From Nocardia farcinica (lineage in GTDB: Bacteria; Actinomycetota; Actinomycetes; Mycobacteriales; Mycobacteriaceae), in NCBI RefSeq assembly GCF_001182745.1, contig NZ_LN868939.1:2593930-2657929 (forward strand): a DNA stretch of 64,000 bases, read 5' to 3'. Each line of letters begins with the position of its first letter. The first letter of the stretch is position 1. Below the pieces are notes generated by a model. That model was given only the letters and a program-made list of their open reading frames with translations, was not told where the DNA came from and made no database searches. Position numbers and translations under genes: made by a program. This document shows, piece by piece, positions 15,549-23,007 of the stretch.

Positions 15549-15805
15549 CCGTGATGTACTTCCGGGCCCGCCTGCGGGACGACGGCGCCAGCGCAATCGA
15601 GTGCGTCAACCCGCTGCCACGCATCTCGATCACCCAGGAGTTCCTTGCCGAATTACCCAGCGAGTTCGTGTCCAGGGACGGCAACCCGGTCACATTCCGC
15701 TGCGCGAACGGGACATGGACGTACCGCCTTCTCGAACCTGCACGGTCGGCGCCGAACCGGTCCGTGTTTCGAGCCGTACCCGTCGAACACCAGGAGGCGG
15801 CATGA
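15545..15805 (+). CDS. Hypothetical protein, 86 aa
   Basis: GTG start in a GTGA overlap with the methylase. It reads MYFRARLRDDGASAIECVNP... with several beta strands, ending VFRAVPVEHQEAA. It sits between the methyltransferase and Thg1-like genes. Not recognised. Confidence 0.5.
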   Translation: MTVMYFRARLRDDGASAIECVNPLPRISITQEFLAELPSEFVSRDGNPVTFRCANGTWTYRLLEPARSAPNRSVFRAVPVEHQEAA

Positions 15806-16485
15806 AACTCGGCGACCGGATCAAAGCCTACGAGGCCGCCTCGAACTACCGGCTCACGCCGAACTCGTGCGTGTTCCTGCGGGTCGACGGCAAGGCGTTC
15901 CACACGTTCACGCGCGGCATGCGGCGGCCGTTCGACCCCGTCCTCATGCAGACGATGGTCGACGCCGCGGTGGAAACTGCACGGGAGATGCAGGGATTCA
16001 AGCTCGGCTATGTCCAGTCGGATGAGGCGACGTTCCTGCTGACCGATTTCGATACGCACGACACGGCCGGCTGGTTCGGGTACGAGGTGAACAAGCTGGT
16101 GTCGATCTCGGCGTCGACGATGACGATGCACTTCAACCGGCTGTTCCGAGAGAAGCCGACGGCGGTGTTCGATTCGCGGGCGTTCGTGGTGCCACAGCCG
16201 GACGCGCCGAACGTGTTCGTGTGGCGCCAGCAGGACTGGGCGCGGAACTCGTTGCAGATGCTGGCGCGCGCGCACTTCTCACACCGTGAGCTGCACGGGA
16301 AGAACCGGACGGCGATCCACGACATGCTGCACGCAAGGGGCATCAACTGGGCGGCCCTGTCCATGCGAGAGAAGAACGGCACCTTCATCCTCGCCGACAA
16401 ATCCATCCATCATGAGCAGTGGACCTGGACAGACATCAACGAGTACTTGAGGTCCGTCACACCTGCCGAACAGAACGCCGCCTGA
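15802..16485 (+). CDS. Thg1-like tRNA 3'-5' nucleotidyltransferase
   Basis: This 227-aa protein is recognisable as a tRNA-His guanylyltransferase family member. It has CVFLRVDGKAFHTFTRGM (the R-x-D-G-x-x-F palm motif, about residues 24-41), QSDEATFLL (second metal-binding acidic pair, about 72-80), then VNKLVSISASTMTMHFNR and a HFSHRELHGKNRTAIHDML helix. Thg1-like proteins add nucleotides to RNA 5' ends in the reverse direction and in bacteria repair 5'-truncated tRNAs. It is the last gene before a strong terminator and directly upstream of glyS and the tRNA cluster, supporting a tRNA-maintenance role. Confidence 0.85.
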   Translation: MKLGDRIKAYEAASNYRLTPNSCVFLRVDGKAFHTFTRGMRRPFDPVLMQTMVDAAVETAREMQGFKLGYVQSDEATFLLTDFDTHDTAGWFGYEVNKLVSISASTMTMHFNRLFREKPTAVFDSRAFVVPQPDAPNVFVWRQQDWARNSLQMLARAHFSHRELHGKNRTAIHDMLHARGINWAALSMREKNGTFILADKSIHHEQWTWTDINEYLRSVTPAEQNAA

Positions 16486-16500
16486 CCGCGAACCCCACTC

Positions 16501-16540
16501 AACAGGCCCTAACCCTCTCTGACTAGGGTTAGGGCCTGTT
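16501..16540 (+). terminator. Terminator closing the early operon
   Basis: A perfect 16-bp stem (AACAGGCCCTAACCCT / AGGGTTAGGGCCTGTT) with an 8-nt loop is followed by GTCTATCC. It separates the Thg1-like gene from glyS, 38 bp ahead of its start. Confidence 0.9.
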
Positions 16541-16578
16541 GTCTATCCCCCGCCAGCCCTGGACAGGAGCACTGCCGC

Positions 16579-17967
16579 ATGTCAAAGACCAAATCCAAGG
16601 TGGACACCGTTGCCAACCTCGCCAAGCGCCGGGGGCTGGTGTACCCGTGCGGTGAGATCTACGGAGGCACCAAGTCGGCCTGGGACTACGGGCCGCTCGG
16701 GGTGGAGCTGAAGGAGAACATCAAGCGGCAGTGGTGGCGGTCGATGGTGACCAGCCGCGAGGACGTCGTCGGCCTGGACTCCTCGGTGATCCTGCCGCGT
16801 CAGGTCTGGGAGGCCTCCGGCCACGTCGCCACCTTCACCGACCCGCTGGTCGAGTCGCTGATCACGCACAAGCGCTACCGCGCCGACCATCTGCTGGAGG
16901 CGTACGAGGAGAAGCACGGCCACCCGCCGGCCAACGGCCTGGCCGACATCCGCGACCCCGAGACCGGCGAGCCCGGCCGGTGGACCGAGCCGCGCAACTT
17001 CTCCGGCCTGCTCAAGACCTTCCTGGGCCCGGTCGACGACGAGGAGGGCCTGCACTACCTGCGCCCGGAGACCGCCCAGGGCATCTTCATCAACTACAAG
17101 AACGTCGAGACCACCGCGCGCAAGAAGCCGCCGTTCGGCATCGCCCAGATCGGCAAGAGCTTCCGCAACGAGATCACCCCGGGCAACTTCATCTTCCGCA
17201 CCCGCGAGTTCGAGCAGATGGAGATGGAGTTCTTCGTCAAGCCGGGCGAGGACGAGCAGTGGCACCAGTACTGGATCGACACCCGGCTGGCCTGGTACAC
17301 CGACCTGGGTATCGACCCGGAGAACCTGCGCCTCTACGAGCACCCGAAGGAGAAGCTGTCGCACTACTCGACGCGCACCGTCGACATCGAGTACCGCTTC
17401 CGCTTCCAGGGCAGCGAGTGGGGTGAGCTGGAGGGCGTCGCCAACCGCACCGACTACGACCTCAAGACGCACTCCGAGCACTCGGGCACCGAGCTGAGCT
17501 ACTTCGACCAGGCCAACAACGAGCGCTACATCCCCTACGTCATCGAGCCGGCGGCCGGTCTGACCCGCTCGCTGATGGCGTTCCTCGTCGACGCCTACGC
17601 CGAGGACGAGGCGCCCAACGCCAAGGGCGGAGTGGACGTGCGCACGGTGCTGCGCCTTGACCGCAGGCTCGCCCCGGTCAAGGCCGCCGTGCTGCCGCTC
17701 TCGCGCAACGCCGACCTCACCCCGAAGGCCAAGGATCTGGCCGCGCAGCTGCGCAAGCACTGGAACGTGGAGTTCGACGACGCGGGTGCGATCGGCCGCC
17801 GCTACCGCCGCCAGGACGAGATCGGCACCCCGTTCTGCATCACGGTGGATTTTGATTCGTTGGAGGATCAGGCGGTGACGGTGCGTGAGCGGGATTCGAT
17901 GTCGCAGGAGCGGGTGTCGTTGGCGCGGGTGGAGGAGTATTTGGCGGGGCAATTGATCGGCGTCTAG
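16579..17967 (+). CDS. glyS: Glycyl-tRNA synthetase (alpha2, class II)
   Basis: This complete 462-aa GlyRS attaches glycine to tRNA-Gly. It has the N-terminal [20 protein letters not shown], class II motif 2 ([20 protein letters not shown]), motif 3 ([13 protein letters not shown]) and the C-terminal anticodon-binding domain ([19 protein letters not shown] to [16 protein letters not shown]). It is what one expects of a Nocardia chromosome, yet phage-type genes lie on both sides. Codons are GAG/CTG-rich, unlike the GAA-rich genes to the left. From about 17848 the last 40 codons switch to GAT/TTG/GTG usage, suggesting a mosaic 3' end. RBS AGGAG. Confidence 0.95.
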   Translation: MSKTKSKVDTVANLAKRRGLVYPCGEIYGGTKSAWDYGPLGVELKENIKRQWWRSMVTSREDVVGLDSSVILPRQVWEASGHVATFTDPLVESLITHKRYRADHLLEAYEEKHGHPPANGLADIRDPETGEPGRWTEPRNFSGLLKTFLGPVDDEEGLHYLRPETAQGIFINYKNVETTARKKPPFGIAQIGKSFRNEITPGNFIFRTREFEQMEMEFFVKPGEDEQWHQYWIDTRLAWYTDLGIDPENLRLYEHPKEKLSHYSTRTVDIEYRFRFQGSEWGELEGVANRTDYDLKTHSEHSGTELSYFDQANNERYIPYVIEPAAGLTRSLMAFLVDAYAEDEAPNAKGGVDVRTVLRLDRRLAPVKAAVLPLSRNADLTPKAKDLAAQLRKHWNVEFDDAGAIGRRYRRQDEIGTPFCITVDFDSLEDQAVTVRERDSMSQERVSLARVEEYLAGQLIGV

Positions 17968-18003
17968 TTGCTGGTGCAGGGTGGAGTCAATCCTTCAACG
18001 AAA

Positions 18004-18025
18004 TTTGTAACATAATTGTTACAAA
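18004..18025. promoter_or_regulatory. AT-rich palindrome after glyS
   Basis: TTTGTAACA and TGTTACAAA are perfect 9-bp arms around TAAT, an AT-rich island in very GC-rich DNA. It lies 37 bp after the glyS stop. It could be a repressor operator, an integration core, or a weak terminator; nothing decides between these. Confidence 0.5.
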
Positions 18026-18195
18026 CGATTGGGCTTCCGCCGCCGATCATGCCCTACCATCTGATTTGCGGGTGAGTTGTACCCAAAAGCAGATTGCCCC
18101 AGTTTTGGCATCTCCACTTGCCTTGGTCGCCCGTGGTGCTGCCACCACACTCCTTCAGTGGATCGGCCCAAGGAATCCACAACTTCATATCGGTT

Positions 18196-18284
18196 TCCCC
18201 GCTAGCTCAATGGAAAGAGTGCCGGCGCTTGCGCCTCGGATGGTGCGGCCAGGGTGGGTCCGCGTTCGAATCGCGGGCGGGGAG
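18196..18284 (+). ncRNA. tRNA-like element with an aberrant anticodon arm
   Basis: Perfect 7-bp acceptor (TCCCCGC / GCGGGGA), a D-arm (GCTC AATGGAAA GAGT) with the GG pair, and a perfect T-arm (CCGCG TTCGAAT CGCGG) make a clear tRNA elbow. The 38 nt between G18221 and the T-arm cannot form a 5-bp stem with a 7-nt loop. The best fold is GGCG-CTTG-CGCC inside CC/GG, or a 4-bp GCCG/CGGC stem with a 21-nt loop. No anticodon can be assigned. The 3' end is GCA. It may be a tRNA pseudogene, a tRNA mimic, part of the RNA downstream, or an attachment-site remnant. Confidence 0.7.
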
Positions 18285-18793
18285 CAAAGCGTGGCCTAGC
18301 TAGCCGCGCTGGTGGTGACAGAGTGAGCGGCTACTGCGTGATCGGGCCGCGAATGTGTGCGACTGTCGGGAACCTGACGGGCGAGTGCCTGAGGGGAAGC
18401 CTTAGCGGGCGGAAACCGATGCCTCAGCGGGCAAGTCGCAGCACCGGGAATTACATAGCCTTACGGTCCATGCCCCGGACGGAGAGCTAGGAACTCTCCC
18501 CACCCCTTAACTTGGCCTGGTCTATTGCGGTAGGTCGGGTAGTGGCTGATCGGATTACTCGCCGGACGACGAGGCCGGTCAGCTGCGATGAGCGGTAACG
18601 GTAGAGGGCTTTCCGTTTTCGGCTGATGGTCCTCACTGGCGGATGGTGTGGCTACGGCAGCCATCCGCCACCGCGTAAGCGTTGCGGCACCACGGGATGC
18701 CGAGCAGTGAGGTAACGGCTCACCAGTCCCGTTCGCGGGGCGACTACAGGGCAGGTGGCCGGACGGCGTGATCCCTTCGGCGCCTGCCGCATA
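18285..18793 (+). ncRNA. Candidate large structured RNA between two tRNA genes
   Basis: About 509 nt without a convincing ORF folds by eye into many perfect helices: TAGCCGC/GCGGCTA (18301/18327), TGCGACT/AGTCGCA (18358/18434), GGAGAG/CTCTCC (18481/18494), CCTCACTG/CAGTGAGG (18631/18705) enclosing TGGCGGATGG/CCATCCGCCA (18637/18661, sharing TG) and a CGC-GTAA-GCG hairpin, CCCG-TTCG-CGGG (18728), and GGCAGG/CCTGCC (18750/18783). GNRA and UUCG loops plus nested helices are typical of ornate phage RNAs such as GOLLD, which sit beside tRNAs; a group I intron is an alternative. Family membership is inference. Confidence 0.55.
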
Positions 18794-18866
18794 GCGGTGT
18801 GGAGAAGGTCGGTTAACTCGCCAGTCTCATAAGCTGGAGTCTCGCGTTCAAATCGCGACACCGCCA
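18794..18866 (+). tRNA. tRNA with anticodon CAT (Met, or Ile if lysidine-modified)
   Basis: Acceptor GCGGTGT / ACACCGC, D-arm with GAG...CTC, anticodon arm CCAGT-CTCATAA-GCTGG with CAT at the wobble-to-third positions, and T-arm CGCG-TTCAAAT-CGCG. G1-C72 and the anticodon stem rule against an initiator tRNA. No CCA is encoded. The short 3-bp D-stem is slightly unusual. A CAT tRNA can be elongator Met or Ile2; I cannot tell which. Confidence 0.9.
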
Positions 18867-18870
18867 CGAA

Positions 18871-18905
18871 ATAGCCTGCCCTCCCGGCAACGGCAGCCAG
18901 GCTAT
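18871..18905 (+). terminator. Terminator after the tRNA
   Basis: ATAGCCTG and CAGGCTAT pair (8 bp), followed by CCCCTTCTTG. Positioned 5 nt after the tRNA 3' end. Confidence 0.65.
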
Positions 18906-18987
18906 CCCCTTCTTGCCGGTCGACCGCGCCCGTCTTTCGGGTGGGGGCGGCCGGTGTTCTCTTGCCGACCCGATGTCAGGAGGCGTG

Positions 18988-19209
18988 ATGGCTGATCCTG
19001 ACGGCAAGACCGGTGCGTCCCGTGAGCTGAACGAATACTGGACGACCGGTGAAGGCAAAGCCAAGTGGGCGACCTCCGAGCATCCGTTCATCACGTTGCA
19101 AACACTGCTGCTGCAACACATGTCGCTGCGTGAAGCGTCCGGGCTCGCAGCCCGCTACTACCGGATCGTGTTCGGGCGCTGGCCCGGCGGCGGCAAACGA
19201 CGCTCGTGA
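18988..19209 (+). CDS. Conserved actinophage left-end protein, 73 aa
   Basis: ATG 18988 behind AGGAGG. The product contains ELNEYWTTGEGKAKWATSEHPFITL and ASGLAARYYRIVFGRWPGGG, closely resembling the small first-gene proteins of many mycobacteriophages and Gordonia phages, which lie near the cohesive end upstream of terminase. Function unknown. It marks the start of the late region. Confidence 0.65.
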   Translation: MADPDGKTGASRELNEYWTTGEGKAKWATSEHPFITLQTLLLQHMSLREASGLAARYYRIVFGRWPGGGKRRS

Positions 19210-19224
19210 CCGGACTGGTGCAAG

Positions 19225-19774
19225 CTAAGTGACCCCGGCGGCTTCGAGGTCGTCAAGCACCTGCCCCACCCGATCGCGGATAGCGTTCATCGTCGGCAGC
19301 AGGTGCTCGAAGCGGTTGCTGTCGGGCAAGTCGATCGAGATGTGGTAGCCGATCTGCCCAATCTTGATCAGATGATGAGGGTGTCTCGTCAGCTGTGGGA
19401 CGGTAGCGCGGAACACCCATGCCGCGAGTTCGTATCCAGGTCGCAGCTCGCCGTCGGGGGGACTGTCATCCCGCACGAACTCGAACTCGTCCGAGTAGAC
19501 TACGTCGCTTTCGATGAAGGCACTGTTCGTGACGAGCATCAGCCGGTGCTTGTCGTGGTTCACAAGCCTGTTCAACTGGGCCAAAGGATGGTCGAGCGGG
19601 TCGGGGAGAAGACCCGGCTGGTGTTTCTCCAGCACATCCAAGACTGGCGCCGAAAACCAAGTCTGGTCCTGGATCTTCTTCTCCGATTCGATGATCGGGA
19701 ATTTCACGTTCCGTTCATCCCTAAGCGACAATGCAATGCCGTTCTTCGCACAGTGCTCAACCACATGTGGGGGC
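19225..19774 (-). pseudogene. C-terminal half of a hypothetical gene split by an IS
   Basis: Reads HVVEHCAKNGIALSLRDERN, then KFPIIESEKKIQDQTWFSAPVL and ends IRDRVGQVLDDLEAAGVT. It continues, on the other side of the IS, the protein whose N-terminus lies at 21027-21290. The family (helical N-terminus, LRAALDHAVY, FPI..., LNRLVNHDKHR) is a common actinobacterial hypothetical whose role is unknown. The start of this fragment lies inside IS sequence. Confidence 0.7.
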
Positions 19775-19836
19775 TGCTGCAGGGGTAGGTGACACCTGAT
19801 GTGGCTTGCCTTCGGGTGGGCTGGAAGGATGTCGCT

Positions 19837-20130
19837 GTGCCCAAGCCTTATCCCCGCGAGTTCCGTGACGATGTCGTCCGGGTGGCTCGCAACCGTGATG
19901 ACGGGGTGACGTTGGAGCAGGTCGCCGCGGATTTCGGGATCCACCCGATGACGCTGTCGAAATGGATGCGGCAAACCGATGTCGACGATGGTGTGAAACC
20001 GGGCATGACCTCAAGCGAGGCGGCGGAGCTTCGGGAAGCCAGGCGCCGGATTCGGCTGCTGGAGCAGGAGAACGAGGTTCTCAAACGAGCCGCCGCCTAT
20101 TTTGCGCAGGCGAATCTGCCGGGAAAATGA
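19837..20130 (+). CDS. IS3-family transposase OrfA
   Basis: 97 aa from GTG 19837 behind GGAAGGA. It carries a helix-turn-helix (EFRDDVVRVARNRDDGVTLE, FGIHPMTLSKWMRQ) and a leucine-zipper-like C-terminus (ELREARRRIRLLEQENEVLKRAAAYF). OrfA binds the IS ends. It ends at GGGAAAATGA, where GGGAAAA (20121-20127) allows a -1 shift into OrfB. Confidence 0.85.
   Translation: MPKPYPREFRDDVVRVARNRDDGVTLEQVAADFGIHPMTLSKWMRQTDVDDGVKPGMTSSEAAELREARRRIRLLEQENEVLKRAAAYFAQANLPGK
20121..20127 (+). promoter_or_regulatory. -1 ribosomal slippery site GGGAAAA in the IS
   Basis: In OrfA frame the bases fall as G GGA AAA, the X-XXY-YYZ form, directly before the OrfA TGA. Slipping back one base enters the OrfB frame at its ATG. 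Confidence 0.75.
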
Positions 20131-20999
20131 CCTACCCGCTCGTCCGTGAGCTGGCCGACGACGGGATTCCCGTCGCGGTGACGTGCCGGGTGTTGGGGCT
20201 GGCCCGCCAGCCCTACTACCGGTGGCTCGCCGAACCGGTTACGACTGCCGAACTCGACGAGGCGTATCGAGCGAACGCGCTGTTCGATGCTCACCGTGAC
20301 GATCCGGAGTTCGGGTACCGGTTTCTCGCTGACGAGGCTCGGGCCGCGGGCGAGCCGATGGCCGATCGCACCGCGTGGCGGATCTGCTCGGCACGAGGTT
20401 GGTGGAGCGTGTTCGGCAAGAAGCGCGGCGGGAAGGGCAGACCGGGCCCGCCGGTGCACGAGGACCTGGTCCGCCGCAACTTCACCGCCGATGCCCCGAA
20501 CCAGCTGTGGCTATCGGACATTTCCGAACATTGGACCGGTGAGGGCAAGCTCTACATCTGCGCAGTGAAGGACGTGTTCTCCAACCGGATCGTCGGGTAT
20601 TCCATCGACTCCCGCATGAAGTCGGTGCTTGCGGTCCGGGCACTCAACAATGCTGTCGCCCGGCGCGGCGACGTTGCCGGATGTGTGCTTCACAGCGACC
20701 GCGGGTCGCAATTTCGAAGCCGGAAGTTCGTGCACGCCTTGACTCGTCACGGCATGACAGGGTCGATGGGCAGGGTAGGCGCGGCCGGTGACAACGCCGC
20801 GATGGAAAGCTTCTTCGCGCTCTTGCAGCGCAACGTCCTGGACCGCCGATCCTGGTCCACGCGTGAGGAGTTGCGCATCGCGATCGTCACCTGGATCGAA
20901 CGCACCTACCACCGGCGGCGCCGGCAGACCGGCCTCGGGCGTTTGACGCCCGTCGAATACGAAGTAATCATGACCCCACCGGCCAGTCAGGCCGCGTGA
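20127..20999 (+). CDS. IS3-family transposase OrfB (DDE integrase domain)
   Basis: 290 aa with the rve fold and DDE triad: LWLSDISEHWTG (first D), VLHSDRGSQF (second D) and DNAAMESFFALLQRNV (E), then the family tail RRRQTGLGRLTPVEYE. ATG 20127 overlaps the OrfA stop; fusion through the GGGAAAA shift gives the active OrfAB transposase. No break is seen, so the element may be mobile. Confidence 0.9.
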   Translation: MTYPLVRELADDGIPVAVTCRVLGLARQPYYRWLAEPVTTAELDEAYRANALFDAHRDDPEFGYRFLADEARAAGEPMADRTAWRICSARGWWSVFGKKRGGKGRPGPPVHEDLVRRNFTADAPNQLWLSDISEHWTGEGKLYICAVKDVFSNRIVGYSIDSRMKSVLAVRALNNAVARRGDVAGCVLHSDRGSQFRSRKFVHALTRHGMTGSMGRVGAAGDNAAMESFFALLQRNVLDRRSWSTREELRIAIVTWIERTYHRRRRQTGLGRLTPVEYEVIMTPPASQAA

Positions 21000-21026
21000 C
21001 CGAACCTGTCACCGAATCCTGCATCA

Positions 21027-21290
21027 GTCCCGTGTATACACCGCGTGATCGAGGGCCGCGCGCAGGTTGCCGATGTAATCGGACGCTTGTAGCGCGACCA
21101 GGTCAGGCACGGTGGATGCCTCCTTGACCACCACATGACATATGTACTCAGGGTGGTTCCGCTCCCACGCCACCGTGCAGTGGCAAGGATGACCGTCGGC
21201 GAAGTCCGTCACGCTCTTCGTGAGCGCCTGGAGGTGCCTCTCGGCATGCTCGAACTTCAAGCGAGCGCTCTCGATCCCCTTGATCGCCAT
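21027..21290 (-). pseudogene. N-terminal half of the IS-split hypothetical gene
   Basis: From ATG (reverse strand, 21290) it reads MAIKGIESARLKFEHAERHL, then QALTKSVTDFADGHPCHC and ends DYIGNLRAALDHAVYTRD at the IS border, where a TGA arises. An upstream start (VKSLDRARLRAYDLG...) cannot be excluded. The protein should continue into the fragment at 19774-19225. Between 21291 and 21600 no other gene is supported. Confidence 0.65.
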
Positions 21291-21617
21291 GCCCAGATCG
21301 TAGGCGCGAAGCCGCGCTCGATCCAATGACTTAACCGCCCCTACGTGCGCGGTGCGACCTCCCCTGTGAGGTAACGCAGAAGGTAGTCGGTGCCTACCTG
21401 GTGACCCCAAACCAACACCGCAAGTTTCGCCACCACCCTCGTGCCCCAATCACCCGGGGCCGCCGCGCCGATCTCACGCCGCGCAGGCCGCAGGGCATCA
21501 CAGGTGGCGTGACCGCAGGCAGCTGCAAGCGCCGCGGTCGGCCCGCCGGCCGGTTTTCGCTACCTCGGGAGCCGGCGGGCCTCAGCTTCTGTTGATCACG
21601 AGCGCCAGGAGGCGCCA

Positions 21618-22601
21618 ATGTCTCGCCGCACCACCGCCGCCGCCTGCGCCGCTTCCCTCGTATTCTGGCTGGGTCCGCTCGGATTCGCCGCCCCCACCGC
21701 CGTCGCGGAACCCGACTGCCGTCCACTGGTGATCGGTGTTGGCGGCAACGGCGAGCAGGCCGCCCAAGCTGCTGGCGCCCACACGATGATGGACGCCCAC
21801 CTCGACCAGGCCGCCGCGGAAGGCGCGCGCGTCGAGTCCCTGGACTACACGTCGAGTGTGTGGCCGACCGGCCCGTACACCAAGGACCAGTCCGTCGCGG
21901 AGGGTGAGCAAGCCCTCGCCGCGCGGATCGGCGCCTACCGGCAGGAATGCCCCGGCGGGCATGTGAAGGTGATCGGGCACAGCCTCGGCGCCGAGGTCGC
22001 GGGGAATCAAGCGCATCTCGCGGACGAGGTTGTGGTGTACGGTGATCCGCGCCGACCGGGCGGCATCTACGACGCAATCCCTGGCATCTACCCGGGCACG
22101 TCGAACCCGGACCATCGTGAGGTGGCCCCGAATGTGACGTCGGTGTGCCACGAGTACGACTTCGTGTGCGACAGCCCCGCCCCCTGGTCGGATCCGGTCC
22201 GCTTCGGGTTGGGTGCGCACGGGTTCCTGACCGGCTGGCACGGGTACGCGCCGGGGGAGGGGCAAGACCTCGGTCCGGGTGACCACTTCGTGGAGATGCC
22301 GTCCCCGAACCCGAACATCCCCCAGAACACGCCCACGGGACTGCCTCCGATCGAAGAGCCGTTGCCGCTGCCGACGTGGGAGCCGGGTCCGCTGCCGTCC
22401 ATCCAGGACGTCAACCCGATCATCGATGCGTTCACGCCGGAGCCGTACGCGCCGACCCCGATCCGTGACTATGTGCCCGAGTGGGTGGAGCCGGCGCTTC
22501 CGCCGGAGGTGCTGGACCACGTGCCCGGCCCGATCGAGTCATACATTCCCGTCTTGCCGCCGCTTCCACCCTTGCCTGATCTTGGAGTCCGCTTTCCATG
22601 A
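21618..22601 (+). CDS. Secreted cutinase-like serine esterase (lysin B-like)
   Basis: 327 aa with a Sec signal peptide (MSRRTTAAACAASLVFWLGP, cleavage near AVA-EP, about residue 30). The alpha/beta-hydrolase nucleophile elbow is IGHSLGAEVAGN, catalytic Asp is likely in HEYDFVCDSPAPW, and His in HGFLTGWHGY. It matches cutinase/PE-PPE-domain esterases of mycolic-acid bacteria. The last 100 residues are proline-rich. Phage LysB proteins of this fold cut the mycolate-arabinogalactan bond, but they normally lack a signal and lie by lysin A, so this may instead act on the envelope during lysogeny. Confidence 0.75.
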   Translation: MSRRTTAAACAASLVFWLGPLGFAAPTAVAEPDCRPLVIGVGGNGEQAAQAAGAHTMMDAHLDQAAAEGARVESLDYTSSVWPTGPYTKDQSVAEGEQALAARIGAYRQECPGGHVKVIGHSLGAEVAGNQAHLADEVVVYGDPRRPGGIYDAIPGIYPGTSNPDHREVAPNVTSVCHEYDFVCDSPAPWSDPVRFGLGAHGFLTGWHGYAPGEGQDLGPGDHFVEMPSPNPNIPQNTPTGLPPIEEPLPLPTWEPGPLPSIQDVNPIIDAFTPEPYAPTPIRDYVPEWVEPALPPEVLDHVPGPIESYIPVLPPLPPLPDLGVRFP

Positions 22602-22765
22602 GCTTTGACCTCGCCATTGCCGAAATCGGCCTGTTCAGGGCGCAACGCCGTCTCGCTGCCGCCGGAACCGATGCCGAAAGGGATGCCGGCCGACGCGATA
22701 TCGCGGATGCGTGCGATTCCCTGGCGGAGGCACAGCGACGGTACGCCGAGGCGGGCCGCGGTTGA
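22598..22765 (+). CDS. Small helical protein, 55 aa
   Basis: MSFDLAIAEIGLFRAQRRLA then an Ala/Arg/Glu-rich helix. ATGA overlap with the esterase; the stop overlaps the glutaredoxin ATG. Function unknown. Confidence 0.5.
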   Translation: MSFDLAIAEIGLFRAQRRLAAAGTDAERDAGRRDIADACDSLAEAQRRYAEAGRG

Positions 22766-23007
22766 TGGAGATCAAGGTCTACACCCGTCCGAACTGTCAG
22801 CCATGCAAGGCGACGAAGAAGAAGCTCGACCAGCTCGGCGCGGTCTACACCCTCGTCGACGTCACCGAAGATGCGGAGGCACGCGACGCGATCCGCGCAC
22901 TCGGCTACAAGCAGGCACCCGTGGTCGTCGCCGGTGACCAGCATTGGTCCGGGTTCTCACCCGACAACCTCAAATGGGCGGCGGCGGTGCAGAAGGGCGT
23001 GGCGTGA
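22765..23007 (+). CDS. NrdH/glutaredoxin-like protein
   Basis: 80 aa, thioredoxin fold with the redox motif CQPC in VYTRPNCQPCKATKKKLD, cis-Pro loop QAPVVV and a GFSPDNL end. NrdH redoxins feed electrons to ribonucleotide reductase. Placed between the esterase and a membrane protein, as in many actinophages near terminase. Confidence 0.8.
   Translation: MEIKVYTRPNCQPCKATKKKLDQLGAVYTLVDVTEDAEARDAIRALGYKQAPVVVAGDQHWSGFSPDNLKWAAAVQKGVA

Larger units (their letters stand above)
19775..21026 (+). mobile_element. IS3-family insertion sequence, about 1.25 kb
   Basis: Imperfect terminal inverted repeats: left TGCTGCAGGGGTAGGTGACA and, on the reverse strand, right TGATGCAGGATTCGGTGACA. Both begin TG as in IS3 elements. 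Inside are OrfA and OrfB with a -1 slippery site. Flanking trinucleotides are GGC (left) and GTC (right), so no exact target duplication remains. The element splits a minus-strand gene. Confidence 0.85.

Noticed and set aside
16582..17952. 456-codon open frame on the minus strand across glyS
   Set aside because: It is the antisense shadow of a strongly GC3-biased gene; its translation has no domain logic, while the plus strand encodes full GlyRS.
18196..18284. Ordinary tRNA with an assignable anticodon (for example TGC or a class II tRNA)
   Set aside because: Every registration of a 5-bp stem with a 7-nt loop gives at least two mismatches.
18285..18793. Small ORFs (for example around 18461-18664 minus, 18652-18867 minus)
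   Set aside because: No starts with ribosome sites, odd composition, and overlap with many perfect hairpins and a tRNA.
18285..18793. Group I or group II intron
   Set aside because: I could not align a convincing P7/P3 core or domain V by eye; kept only as an alternative to be tested by covariance models.
19772..21029. Exact target-site duplication around the IS
   Set aside because: Left GGC and right GTC differ, and other end choices give no better match.
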